NCBI GenBank assembly: GCA_964650245.1
Contig: CAZYQK010000014.1
Location: 1 to 32,248 of the forward strand
Source of the DNA: WS-2 sp964650245
GTDB taxonomy: Bacteria > Eisenbacteria > RBG-16-71-46
Direction of reading: 5' to 3'
DNA length: 32,248 bases
Positions 14,652 through 22,439 of this stretch are shown here, in pieces. A model generated the notes under the pieces. That model was given only the letters and a program-made list of their open reading frames with translations. It did not search any database and was not told the DNA's origin. Position 1 is the stretch's first letter. Every line of letters begins with the position of its first letter. Both the position numbers and the translations under genes were made by a program.

Positions 14652-16511
14652 ATGAAGATCTACCTGCGGCTGCTCGGGTACCTGCGGCCGTACCGCTTGC
14701 GCCTCGCCGGCGCCATCGCCTGCATGGTGGTGTACGCGGGTATGTCCGCGATCTCGCTCGGACTGGTGGCGCCCTTCATGCGGGTGCTGTTCGAACGCTC
14801 GGGCCCGCCGGCGGTGGAGGAGGTGCAGGCAGGACCCGCGGAGGTCGGGGGGGTCGCCCCGCAGCGCGCGCAGCGGCTGATCGGATGGCCGGCGCCGCTC
14901 AGGGACTGGGCCGACCGCACCCTGCTCGATGCGCGGCCGATCGTGGCGCTCGAACGGCTGTGCGTGTTCATCCTGATCGCGCTGCTGCTCAAGAACCTGG
15001 CGGACTACGTGCAGGCGTTTCTCATGGTCTCCGTGGAACAGGCCGCGGTCCGGGACCTGCGAAGCGCGCTCTACGCCCACCTCCAGCGGCTGTCGCTCGA
15101 CTTCTATCACAGCCGCCGCACCGGGGCGCTGGTGTCTCGGATCACGAACGACATCGAGTACCTGCGGGCCTCGCTGGCGGCCGGCGTCGGCAACCTGATC
15201 AAGGACTCGCTCACACTGCTGGGCTGCGTGGCCTGGATCTTCATCGCCTCGTGGAAGCTCGCGCTGCTCTCGCTCGTGGTGCTGCCGCCGGTGGCGCTCG
15301 CGCTGGTCGCGATCGGCCGCAAGATGCGCAAGCGCTCCGGCCAGGCCCAGGAGCGCATGGCGGATCTCACCAGCATCCTGCAGGAGACCATCACCGGGGC
15401 GCGCGTGGTGAAGGCCTTCGGCATGGAGCACTTCGAGCAGGACAAATTTGACCGGGCGAACTCACGCTTCTTCCGCGCCTTCGTGCACCTGCGGAGGGTC
15501 TCGGCCGCGGCCCGGCCGGTGAGCGAGTACGCGATCGTCATGGTGGCGGTGGCCATGCTGTGGATCGGCGGCCGTGAGATCTTCGAGCATCGCTCGCTCG
15601 AGCCGCAGCAGTTCGTGCTGTTCGTGACCGCCCTGCTCTCGACCATCTCGCCGCTCAAGAGCCTCTCCGAGGTGAATGCCAACGTGCAGCAAGGGGTGGC
15701 CGCCGCGATCCGAGTGTTCCAGCTGCTCGACACGCCCGCGACGGTGGTGGACGCCCCGCACGCGCGCGAGCTCAAGGGCTTCGAGCGCATGGTCCGGTTC
15801 GAGTCGGTGACCTTCGACTACCAGCCCGCGGTGCCGGTCTTGCGCGACGTGAGCTTCGAGATCGGACGCGGCGAAGTGGTGGCGCTGGTGGGCTCGAGCG
15901 GCGCCGGCAAGAGCACGGCGATGGACCTGCTCGCGCGCTTCTACGATCCGACCGGCGGGAGGATCACCATCGACGGCGCCGATCTCCGGGATCTGACCGT
16001 GGCCTCGCTGCGCGCGGGCCTCGGGATCGTGACGCAGGAGACCATCCTGTTCCACGACACGGTGCGCAACAATGTCGCATACGGACTGAGCGAGGCGGCA
16101 GACGGCGCGGTGCGGGCCGCGGCGCAGGCGGCGCACGCCCACGAGTTCATCGAGCGGCTGCCGAACGGCTACGACACCGTGATCGGCGAGCGCGGGGTGA
16201 AGCTCTCGGGGGGCGAGCGCCAGCGGCTCGCCATCGCGCGCGCCCTGCTCAAGAATCCCCCGCTGCTGCTGCTGGACGAGGCGACTTCCTCGCTCGACAC
16301 CGAGAGCGAGCGTCTGGTCCAGGCGGCGCTCGAGCGCCTGATGCGGGATCGCACCGTGCTGGTCATCGCGCACCGGCTGTCGACCGTGCAGCACGCCCAC
16401 CGCATCGTGGTGCTGGAGCGCGGCCGGGTGGTCGCGAGCGGGGCCCACGCCGAGCTGATCGAGCAGGACGGACTCTACCGCCGCCTCTACAACTTGCAGT
16501 TCGTGGCCTGA
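14652..16511 (+). CDS. msbA: MsbA-type lipid A / lipid exporter ABC transporter
   Basis: The 619-aa product is a half-transporter with an N-terminal six-helix export domain (about residues 15-330) fused to an ATPase domain. Visible sites are Walker A GSSGAGKST (414-422), the Q-loop TQETILF, signature LSGGERQR (518-525), Walker B LLLLDEA with D542 and E543, and the H-loop IAHRLST. Membrane-domain features include SVEQAAVRDLRSALYAHLQ and FYHSRRTGALVSRITND, typical of MsbA/lipid exporters. A 40-residue periplasmic-side insertion (about 55-95) is longer than usual. Its place directly after the lipid A genes supports flipping of Kdo-lipid A across the inner membrane. A neighbouring GT9 gene starts 2 nt after its stop. 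Other ABC substrates cannot be ruled out from sequence alone. Confidence 0.9.
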   Translation: MKIYLRLLGYLRPYRLRLAGAIACMVVYAGMSAISLGLVAPFMRVLFERSGPPAVEEVQAGPAEVGGVAPQRAQRLIGWPAPLRDWADRTLLDARPIVALERLCVFILIALLLKNLADYVQAFLMVSVEQAAVRDLRSALYAHLQRLSLDFYHSRRTGALVSRITNDIEYLRASLAAGVGNLIKDSLTLLGCVAWIFIASWKLALLSLVVLPPVALALVAIGRKMRKRSGQAQERMADLTSILQETITGARVVKAFGMEHFEQDKFDRANSRFFRAFVHLRRVSAAARPVSEYAIVMVAVAMLWIGGREIFEHRSLEPQQFVLFVTALLSTISPLKSLSEVNANVQQGVAAAIRVFQLLDTPATVVDAPHARELKGFERMVRFESVTFDYQPAVPVLRDVSFEIGRGEVVALVGSSGAGKSTAMDLLARFYDPTGGRITIDGADLRDLTVASLRAGLGIVTQETILFHDTVRNNVAYGLSEAADGAVRAAAQAAHAHEFIERLPNGYDTVIGERGVKLSGGERQRLAIARALLKNPPLLLLDEATSSLDTESERLVQAALERLMRDRTVLVIAHRLSTVQHAHRIVVLERGRVVASGAHAELIEQDGLYRRLYNLQFVA

Positions 16512-16513
16512 TC

Positions 16514-17593
16514 ATGCGGCGGCGCGCCCGCTCGATCGCGGCCCCGGAGGGCGGCTTCCGGAACATCGCGATCTTAAGGCTCTCCTCGCTGGGCGACGTG
16601 GTGCTGACCCTGCCGGCGGTGCGCGCGCTCAAGCGCGCCCATCCGGCCGCCGCGCTCCATTTCTGGACCCGGCAGGAGTACGCGGATGTGGTGCGCTTCG
16701 AGCCCGCGCTCTCGCACGTGCGCGCGCTCGAGCCCGATGCGCTCCGGATCGAAGACCTGGTGTCGATGAGCGCCGAACTCGAGGACTGCGACCTGATCGT
16801 GGACCTCCACGGCAGCGCGCGCACCCGGGTGTTGACCTTCCGGCAGCGCGCGCCGGTGTTGCGCGTGCCGTCGTTCCGGCTCGCGCGTGCGCGCCGGGTG
16901 CACGCGCGCTGGAGCCGGCCCGGGGTCCCGCCCGGGGCGCTCGAGCGCTACGCCCTGACGCTCGCTCCGCTGGGCATCGGCACCTCCGAGACCCCGCGGC
17001 TCGAAGCCGGCGACGAGGCGGAGCGCTGGGGGGCGCGGTGGCTCGAGGCGTGGGGCCCCGTGGCGCCGCCGGTGGCCCTGTGTCCGGGTGCCAGGCACTT
17101 CACCAAGCGCTGGCCCGAATCCCACTGGGTCGAGCTGGATACGGCGCTCGAGCGGCGCGGCCTGCCCCGGCTCTACTTCTCGCTGGCGCGCGAGCGCGAC
17201 GCGCTGCCCGCGCTCGGGGCCCGCGTCGCGAGCGCCCCGGGCGCCCGGTGGTGCGTCGAGCCGCTGCCACGCATGATGGCGCTGCTCTCTCGCTGCCGGG
17301 CGGCGGTGACCTGCGACAGCGGGCTCATGCACGTCGCCGCCGCGCGCGGCGTGCGGGTGGTCGCGCTGTTCGGCAGCACCGCTCCGGAGCTGGGCTTCGC
17401 GCCGGCCGGCGAAGGACACGCCGTGCTGTGCCGCCGCGAGCCGTGCCAGCCGTGCACGCTGCACGGGAGGGCGACCTGTCCGCGGCGGCACTTCCGCTGC
17501 ATGACGGAGCTTCGTCCCGGCGAGGTGCTCGCTGCGCTCGAGGGGCTCGCCGGCCCCCCGGCTCCGGGTGGCGCGCCGCCCGGCCGTGCGTGA
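16514..17593 (+). CDS. Glycosyltransferase family 9 (heptosyltransferase-like)
   Basis: The 359-aa GT-B enzyme shows the GT9 start IAILRLSSLGDVVLTLPAV (about residues 18-36), LIVDLHGSARTR, the second-domain CPGARHFTKRWPE, and the ADP-heptose-site region VTCDSGLMHVAAARGV followed by VALFGST. The Cys-rich stretch CQPCTLHGRATCP close to the end is common in this family. It probably adds a heptose to the Kdo-lipid A inner core in the cytoplasm. A second GT9 gene lies at 19256, so the pair could be WaaC-like and WaaF-like; which is which for this gene is not clear. ATG 16514 follows the msbA stop by 2 nt. Confidence 0.88.
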   Translation: MRRRARSIAAPEGGFRNIAILRLSSLGDVVLTLPAVRALKRAHPAAALHFWTRQEYADVVRFEPALSHVRALEPDALRIEDLVSMSAELEDCDLIVDLHGSARTRVLTFRQRAPVLRVPSFRLARARRVHARWSRPGVPPGALERYALTLAPLGIGTSETPRLEAGDEAERWGARWLEAWGPVAPPVALCPGARHFTKRWPESHWVELDTALERRGLPRLYFSLARERDALPALGARVASAPGARWCVEPLPRMMALLSRCRAAVTCDSGLMHVAAARGVRVVALFGSTAPELGFAPAGEGHAVLCRREPCQPCTLHGRATCPRRHFRCMTELRPGEVLAALEGLAGPPAPGGAPPGRA

Positions 17594-17605
17594 TCGGCGG
17601 CATTC

Positions 17606-17633
17606 ATTCGCCGGCTCGCATTCGCCGGCTCGC
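17606..17633 (+). repeat. Perfect tandem 14-mer next to the proS promoter
   Basis: ATTCGCCGGCTCGC occurs twice back to back (17606-17619 and 17620-17633), ending directly at the TTGAGG -35 box. It could be an upstream binding site or a recent slippage product. Confidence 0.9.
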
Positions 17634-17663
17634 TTGAGGGTGGCCGCGGCCTCCGCCTATACT
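17634..17663 (+). promoter_or_regulatory. Candidate sigma70-like promoter for proS
   Basis: TTGAGG (17634-17639), 18-bp spacer, TATACT (17658-17663). It lies in the only sizeable gap (179 nt) of the envelope cluster and leaves a leader of about 100 nt before the proS start. Confidence 0.6.
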
Positions 17664-17772
17664 GCGCCGCTTCCCGTCGCGTTCCCGCGCATCTGCTCGG
17701 CGGGCGGGCCCGCGTGAGCGCGGGCGCGCGCTCCAGGGCGCGGTGGCGGCGGGCGTCCAACCGGAGACCAGC

Positions 17773-19218
17773 GTGAGCGAGACCCAGGGCGGCAAGCAGT
17801 TCGTGGAGGACCTCACCGACCAGTCGGACGACTTCGCCCGCTGGTACAACGAGGTGGTGCGCAAGGCCCAGCTCGCCGACTATGCGCCGGTTCGCGGCTG
17901 CATGGTGATCCGTCCCTACGGCTTCGCCATGTGGGAGCACATGCAGCGCCTGCTCGATGACCGCATCCGGGCGACCGGGCACCAGAACGCCTACTTCCCG
18001 CTGCTGGTTCCAGAATCGCTGCTTCAGCTCGAGGCGGATCACGTCGAGGGCTTCGCGCCGGAATGCGCGTGGGTGACGCACGGCGGGAGCGAGAAGCTCG
18101 AGGAGCGGCTCGCCATCCGTCCCACCAGCGAAGCCATCGTCGGACGCATGTACTCGCGCTGGATCGAGTCCTATCGCGACCTGCCGGTGCTCATCAACCA
18201 GTGGTGCAACGTCATGCGCTGGGAAAAGGTGACGCGGCTGTTCCTGCGCACCACGGAGTTCCTGTGGCAGGAGGGACACACCGCGCACGCCACCGCCGAC
18301 GAGGCGCAGGCGGAAGTGCTGCGCATGCTCGAGGTCTACCGCGACTTCGTCGAGACCGAGCTCGCCATCCCGGTCTACGCCGGTCCCAAGAGCGAAACCG
18401 AGCGCTTCGCGGGGGCGGAGATGACATACGCCATCGAGGCGCTGATGCGGGACGGCAAGGCCCTGCAGGCCGGGACCTCGCACCACCTGGGGCAGCACTT
18501 CGCGAAGGTGTTCAACATTACCTTCCAGGACGAGGAAGGAAAGCGGCAGTTCGTCCACCAGACCTCGTGGGGCGCGTCGACGCGCCTGATCGGCGCCGTC
18601 ATCATGGCCCACGGCGACGACCAGGGCCTGAAGCTTCCGCCGAATATCGCGCCGGTCCAGGCGGTGGTGGTGCCGATCTGGCGCAAGCCCGAAGAGAAGT
18701 CCGCGGTGCTGGGGTTCGTGGAGCGGGTGCGCGCGGAGCTCAAGGGCCGGGTGCGGCTCCACGTGGACGATCGCGACCAGTACAGTCCGGGCTGGAAGTA
18801 CAACGAGTACGAGTTGCGCGGCGTGCCGGTGCGGCTCGAGGTGGGACCGCGCGACGTCGCGGGCGGGGCCGTGATGAGCGTGCGCCGCGACAACCGTGCC
18901 AAGGAATCCATTCCGCTCGCGGGCCTGGCGGAGCGCCTGCCCGCGCTGCTCGGCGAGATCCAGCGCGCCCTGTTCCAGGCCGCTTTCGAGTTCCGCGCGA
19001 AGAACACCGCGACGGCGCGCACCCTCGAGGAGATCGAGGCGCATTTCTCGGAGCGCCGCGGCTTCGTGGCGGTGCCGTGGAGCGGCGACCCCGAGCTGGA
19101 GGCTCGGATCAAGGCCCGCACCGGAGCCACGCTGCGCTGCGTGCCGCTCGATCAGAGGCCGTTCGCCGAGATTTCGGGCGACGGCCGCCCGGTCGCGCTG
19201 TTTGCGCGCGCCTACTAG
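17773..19218 (+). CDS. proS: Prolyl-tRNA synthetase, type 3 (ProS)
   Basis: ProS charges tRNA-Pro with proline in the cytoplasm. The 481-aa product is the short, archaeal/eukaryal-like type without the editing insertion: it starts SETQGGKQFVEDLTDQSDDF. It has class II motif 1 around GCMVIRPYGFAMWEHMQ, motif 2 in RTTEFLWQEGHTAHAT, the GTSHHLGQHFAKVF block, TSWGASTRLIGAVIMAHGDD (motif 3 region), the anticodon domain (PVQAVVVPIW) and a compact C-terminal domain ending ARAY. In that last domain the zinc cysteines seen in many relatives are mostly missing (one Cys only). GTG 17773 has GGAG at 17763-17766; GTG 17743 is an alternative with ten more residues. Confidence 0.95.
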   Translation: MSETQGGKQFVEDLTDQSDDFARWYNEVVRKAQLADYAPVRGCMVIRPYGFAMWEHMQRLLDDRIRATGHQNAYFPLLVPESLLQLEADHVEGFAPECAWVTHGGSEKLEERLAIRPTSEAIVGRMYSRWIESYRDLPVLINQWCNVMRWEKVTRLFLRTTEFLWQEGHTAHATADEAQAEVLRMLEVYRDFVETELAIPVYAGPKSETERFAGAEMTYAIEALMRDGKALQAGTSHHLGQHFAKVFNITFQDEEGKRQFVHQTSWGASTRLIGAVIMAHGDDQGLKLPPNIAPVQAVVVPIWRKPEEKSAVLGFVERVRAELKGRVRLHVDDRDQYSPGWKYNEYELRGVPVRLEVGPRDVAGGAVMSVRRDNRAKESIPLAGLAERLPALLGEIQRALFQAAFEFRAKNTATARTLEEIEAHFSERRGFVAVPWSGDPELEARIKARTGATLRCVPLDQRPFAEISGDGRPVALFARAY

Positions 19219-19255
19219 CCTCGAGGAGCGGCCGGCCGCGGCGCCGGCGAACGCG

Positions 19256-20245
19256 ATGGAGCGCATCCTGGTCCGCCTTCCGAACTGGCTGGGCGACGCC
19301 CTGCTCGCGCGCCCGTTGCTGCACGCGCTGCGGGCCGCGCATCCCTCGGCCGCGCTGCGGGCGGTGGGGCCCGCGCCACTGATCGAACTGCTGGCCGCCG
19401 ACCCGGTGACGGCGTTGTGGGACGCGTGGCCCGCGACTGGCCGGGAGCGACGGCGACTGGTGGCCGCGCTGCGGGCGTGGCGCGCGGAGCTGGCGCTGGT
19501 GCTGCCGCCGTCGTTCTCGAGCGCGTGGTTCGCGTGGCGCTCGGGGGCGCGGCGGCGGGTGGGTTACGCGCACCAGGGCCGCGGCCCGCTCCTGAGCCGG
19601 GCGCCGCGCCGCCTGCCGCGCGGCGATCGTCACCTGAGCGAGGAATACCTGGATCTCGGACGGGCGCTCGGGATCGCGCCCGCCGAAACACCGCCGCTCA
19701 GGCCCCCGGCGGAAGCGCACGAGGCCGCGGCGCGGTTGCTCGAGGCGCGAGGCTTTAGCGCCGCGCGCTACGCGTTACTCGGACCCGGGGCGCTGTACGG
19801 CCCCGCCAAGCGCTGGGATACCGGGCGGTTCGGCGCGCTGGCCCGCGCGCTCGCGGGCGACGGCCTGCCGGCGGTGGTGTGCGGGACCGGTGCCGAGCGC
19901 GATCAGTGCGAACAGGTGGCGCGCGCGGCCGGAAAAGGCGCGCTGGTGATCGCGGGCGAGACCGGCCTCGAGGTCCAGGCCGCGCTCTGCGCGCGCGCCG
20001 CGCTCTCAGTCTGCAACGACTCCGGGCTGGCTCACCTTTCGGCCGCGGTGGGATCGCCCACGGTGGCAATCTTCGGCTCGACCAGCAGCGCCTGGAGCGC
20101 GCCGCTCGGGGACAGGGTGAGGGTGGTCCAGCGCGCGCCGGTCTGCTCGCCCTGCTTCCAGCGCCGGTGCCGGATCGGCTACCGGTGTCTGGTGGCGATC
20201 GAGGTCGAGGACGTGCTGCGCGCCTGTCGCGAGGTGATGGCGTGA
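19256..20245 (+). CDS. waaF: LPS heptosyltransferase II-like protein (GT9)
   Basis: The 329-aa GT9 enzyme opens with MERILVRLPNWLGDALLARP, the form typical of WaaF, which transfers the second L-glycero-D-manno-heptose from ADP-heptose to the inner core. Further blocks are RRVGYAHQGRGPLL, LLGPGALYGPAKRWDTGRFG, CNDSGLAHLSAAVGSPTVAI followed by FGSTSSAWSAP, and CSPCFQRRCRIGYRCL. The ATG is 37 nt after proS with no strong ribosome site. Its stop overlaps the GTG of the gmhB gene, fitting a shared role in heptose metabolism. The exact acceptor position is an inference. Confidence 0.88.
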   Translation: MERILVRLPNWLGDALLARPLLHALRAAHPSAALRAVGPAPLIELLAADPVTALWDAWPATGRERRRLVAALRAWRAELALVLPPSFSSAWFAWRSGARRRVGYAHQGRGPLLSRAPRRLPRGDRHLSEEYLDLGRALGIAPAETPPLRPPAEAHEAAARLLEARGFSAARYALLGPGALYGPAKRWDTGRFGALARALAGDGLPAVVCGTGAERDQCEQVARAAGKGALVIAGETGLEVQAALCARAALSVCNDSGLAHLSAAVGSPTVAIFGSTSSAWSAPLGDRVRVVQRAPVCSPCFQRRCRIGYRCLVAIEVEDVLRACREVMA

Positions 20246-21315
20246 GAGTGCTGGTGCATGGCGGGGGGACCGGGGCGGGCCGGGCGCGCCTGCGCAACGC
20301 GGCGCTGGGACTCGCGCGGCGCGGGCACCTGGTCCACTGGCACGGCCCGCCCCCGCCGGATGCCGCGGGGCTGGTCCAGGTCCCTGCCGGGTTCGCACTC
20401 GCCCGACTGGAGACCGACGTGGTGCTGGGGACGGGCGGCCGGCCGCTGCCGGCGGCGCTGCTCGGCCGGGTGGTGCGCGCCCGCTGCATGGTGCTCGCGC
20501 TCAGCCGGGGAGACTTGGAGCGCTGGGGCACGCTCGAAAGAATCGCCTGGCACTCGCTTTACTGCCTGGGCCTGGTCGAACCGGGCGAGCGCGATGCGCT
20601 GCGCCGCGGGCGGCACGGCCTCGAGCTCGAGCGCCTGGCGTCGTGGTCGGACCAGGAACCGCCCGGGGAGCCCGATCCGGCGCACCCCGACACGGAAATC
20701 CTGGAGCGCGCCTGCGAGCGCGCGATGGCGCGCCAGCGCAGCCATGCCCCTCGTGCTGCCGTCTTTCTCGACCGCGACGGCACGCTGGTGGTGGAGCGCG
20801 GGTATCTCGCCGACCCCGCCGACATCGAGCTGCTCCCCGGAGTGGCGGGGGCGCTCCGCCGTCTGAAGGCTGCGGGATTCGCGCTGGTGGTGATCTCCAA
20901 CCAGTCGGGAGTGGGCCGGGGCTTGTTCCCGGCCTCGCGCGTGCACGAGGCGATGGCGCGGCTGCGCGGCGCGCTGCGCGCGAGCAGCGTCGAGCTGGAC
21001 GCGATCTACTTCTGCCCGCACCGTCCCGAAGCAGGCTGCGCCTGCCGGAAGCCGGCAACCGGGCTGCTGGAGCGCGCCGCGGAGGATCTGGTGCTCACGC
21101 TCCAGGGCTCGGCCATGGTGGGCGACAAGCGGCTCGACGCGGAGACCGGCCGGCGCGCGGGAGCGCTGGGCATCCTGGTGCGGAGCGGTTACGGACGCGA
21201 CGAGGAGCGGGGGCTCGAGGGCGCGGACGCCGCCGTTCGGCCCGACGCGGTGTGCGAGGATCTCGCGGAAGCGGCCGCATTCGTGCTCGGCCTGGCGCGG
21301 GTCGAAGATGGATAG
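20242..21315 (+). CDS. gmhB: GmhB-type heptose bisphosphate phosphatase with extra N-terminal domain
   Basis: Residues about 170-345 form a HAD phosphatase of the GmhB type, which removes the 7-phosphate of D-glycero-manno-heptose 1,7-bisphosphate on the way to ADP-heptose. Visible are VFLDRDGTL (nucleophile D177, D179), VISNQSGVGRG, the zinc loop CPHRPEAGCACRKP, and GDKRLDAETG. The first 165 residues are not part of normal GmhB (about 180-190 aa). They begin MRVLVHGGGTGAGRARLRN and LARRGHLVHWHGP, resembling a Rossmann half of a GT-B glycosyltransferase or related fold, without a recognisable active site. GTG 20242 overlaps the waaF-like stop. An internal start near 20734-20760 could give GmhB alone (Met at about residue 162). 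Confidence 0.87.
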   Translation: MRVLVHGGGTGAGRARLRNAALGLARRGHLVHWHGPPPPDAAGLVQVPAGFALARLETDVVLGTGGRPLPAALLGRVVRARCMVLALSRGDLERWGTLERIAWHSLYCLGLVEPGERDALRRGRHGLELERLASWSDQEPPGEPDPAHPDTEILERACERAMARQRSHAPRAAVFLDRDGTLVVERGYLADPADIELLPGVAGALRRLKAAGFALVVISNQSGVGRGLFPASRVHEAMARLRGALRASSVELDAIYFCPHRPEAGCACRKPATGLLERAAEDLVLTLQGSAMVGDKRLDAETGRRAGALGILVRSGYGRDEERGLEGADAAVRPDAVCEDLAEAAAFVLGLARVEDG

Positions 21316-21345
21316 GGCGGAAGGCGGGGCCGCGGGCGGGCGGGC

Positions 21346-22431
21346 CTAGCGGTCGGGCTCGAGCTCGAGCCGGTAGTCGTCGCCGCCGCGTTGCGGGTGG
21401 TAGCGAAGCACGTAGCCCGGAATCGAGGCCTGATCGGAAGTGATCCAGCGGCCCTCGATCAGCTGATCGACCCGGCCCGGGTAGGCACCGTGTTCGCGGT
21501 GGTAGAGGTCGAGCGCGAGGCGCAGCTCGCGCATGTGGGCCGCGGCGAACACGTCGTCCGTTCGCCGCTCGACCTTCCTCGAGTCCAGCAGCCGGACCCC
21601 GGAACGCACGCCGAGGAAGCAGGCCACCACCAGGACGGCGACGGCCAGCTCGCGGGCGAGCCGCCGTGGCGGCACGGCACGCGAGGCCGCACGCGCCGCC
21701 GAAGCGCCGGTCTGCAGCCCCGGGTCCCGGCGCCCGACGAACTCGATCCAGCTCGACTCGAGCATTCGATTGAGCGCCTCGTAGGCCTCGTATTCCGCGA
21801 GCGGCGCGGTCTCGACCACCTCCTGCACCGTGTGCAGGCCGTCCACGAGTCCGAACAGCTCGCGCTCCTCCTCGGAGAGCGGATCGTTCGGATCGGGCAG
21901 GTCCCGCACGCCGAGCAGCTGATAGGGGTCCTTGAACACAGAGACGTATCGCTTCTGCTCGTCCCCGCGGCGCGCGGCCTCGATCAGCGCACCCTCGGTG
22001 CTGAGCCGCACCAGCGGCTGGTGGTGCCAGCGGCTGTGGGGGTCAAATCTATAGGTGCCGTTCTCCCAGCGCACCAGCCGCATCAGATCGTCCAGGATCT
22101 GGCGCTCGACGTAGGCGCCGAGTTCCTCCGCGTCCATGTACCGTCCGTTGAGCAGCAGGTCCTCGAGGTCGCGATTCGATTCCTTTTGAATGGTCTGAAT
22201 GCCGCGATACTGCTCGTCGGAGAGGCGCTTCGCGCGGCGCAGGAATTTGAGGAGCGGATCGTCGCGCTGCATGCCCGGCGTCCGGGTGGAGACGATGCGT
22301 CCTTCCTGCACGTAAATGACGGCGCGCTCGGTGTTCCACTCCAGGCTGAGGCACCCGGTCTTCTTCTGGGTGCCGAGCAACTGAAGAATTTCAGTCGCCG
22401 AGAAGTCGCGCAGGCTTCCCTGAAGGGCCAT
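21346..22431 (-). CDS. DUF4388 protein with membrane helix and pseudopilin-like C-terminus
   Basis: The 361-aa product begins MALQGSLRDFSATEILQLLG and continues with TGCLSLEW and VIYVQEGRIVS, typical of the DUF4388/PATAN domain (about 1-100). This domain is common in bacterial regulatory and motility-related proteins and has no known enzyme activity. A helical middle part follows (to about 250). One membrane segment (about 259-280, AVAVLVVACFLGVRSGV) leads to a short outside domain, MRELRLALDLYHREHGAYP, with tyrosine- and proline-rich strands as in type II secretion pseudopilins (GspG). TAGGAG overlapping the upstream gene's stop is its ribosome site, so the two form an operon. The 30 bp to convergent gmhB show no clear terminator. 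Function is unknown. Confidence 0.78.
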   Translation of the reverse strand: MALQGSLRDFSATEILQLLGTQKKTGCLSLEWNTERAVIYVQEGRIVSTRTPGMQRDDPLLKFLRRAKRLSDEQYRGIQTIQKESNRDLEDLLLNGRYMDAEELGAYVERQILDDLMRLVRWENGTYRFDPHSRWHHQPLVRLSTEGALIEAARRGDEQKRYVSVFKDPYQLLGVRDLPDPNDPLSEEERELFGLVDGLHTVQEVVETAPLAEYEAYEALNRMLESSWIEFVGRRDPGLQTGASAARAASRAVPPRRLARELAVAVLVVACFLGVRSGVRLLDSRKVERRTDDVFAAAHMRELRLALDLYHREHGAYPGRVDQLIEGRWITSDQASIPGYVLRYHPQRGGDDYRLELEPDR

Positions 22432-22439
22432 GGACGCTC

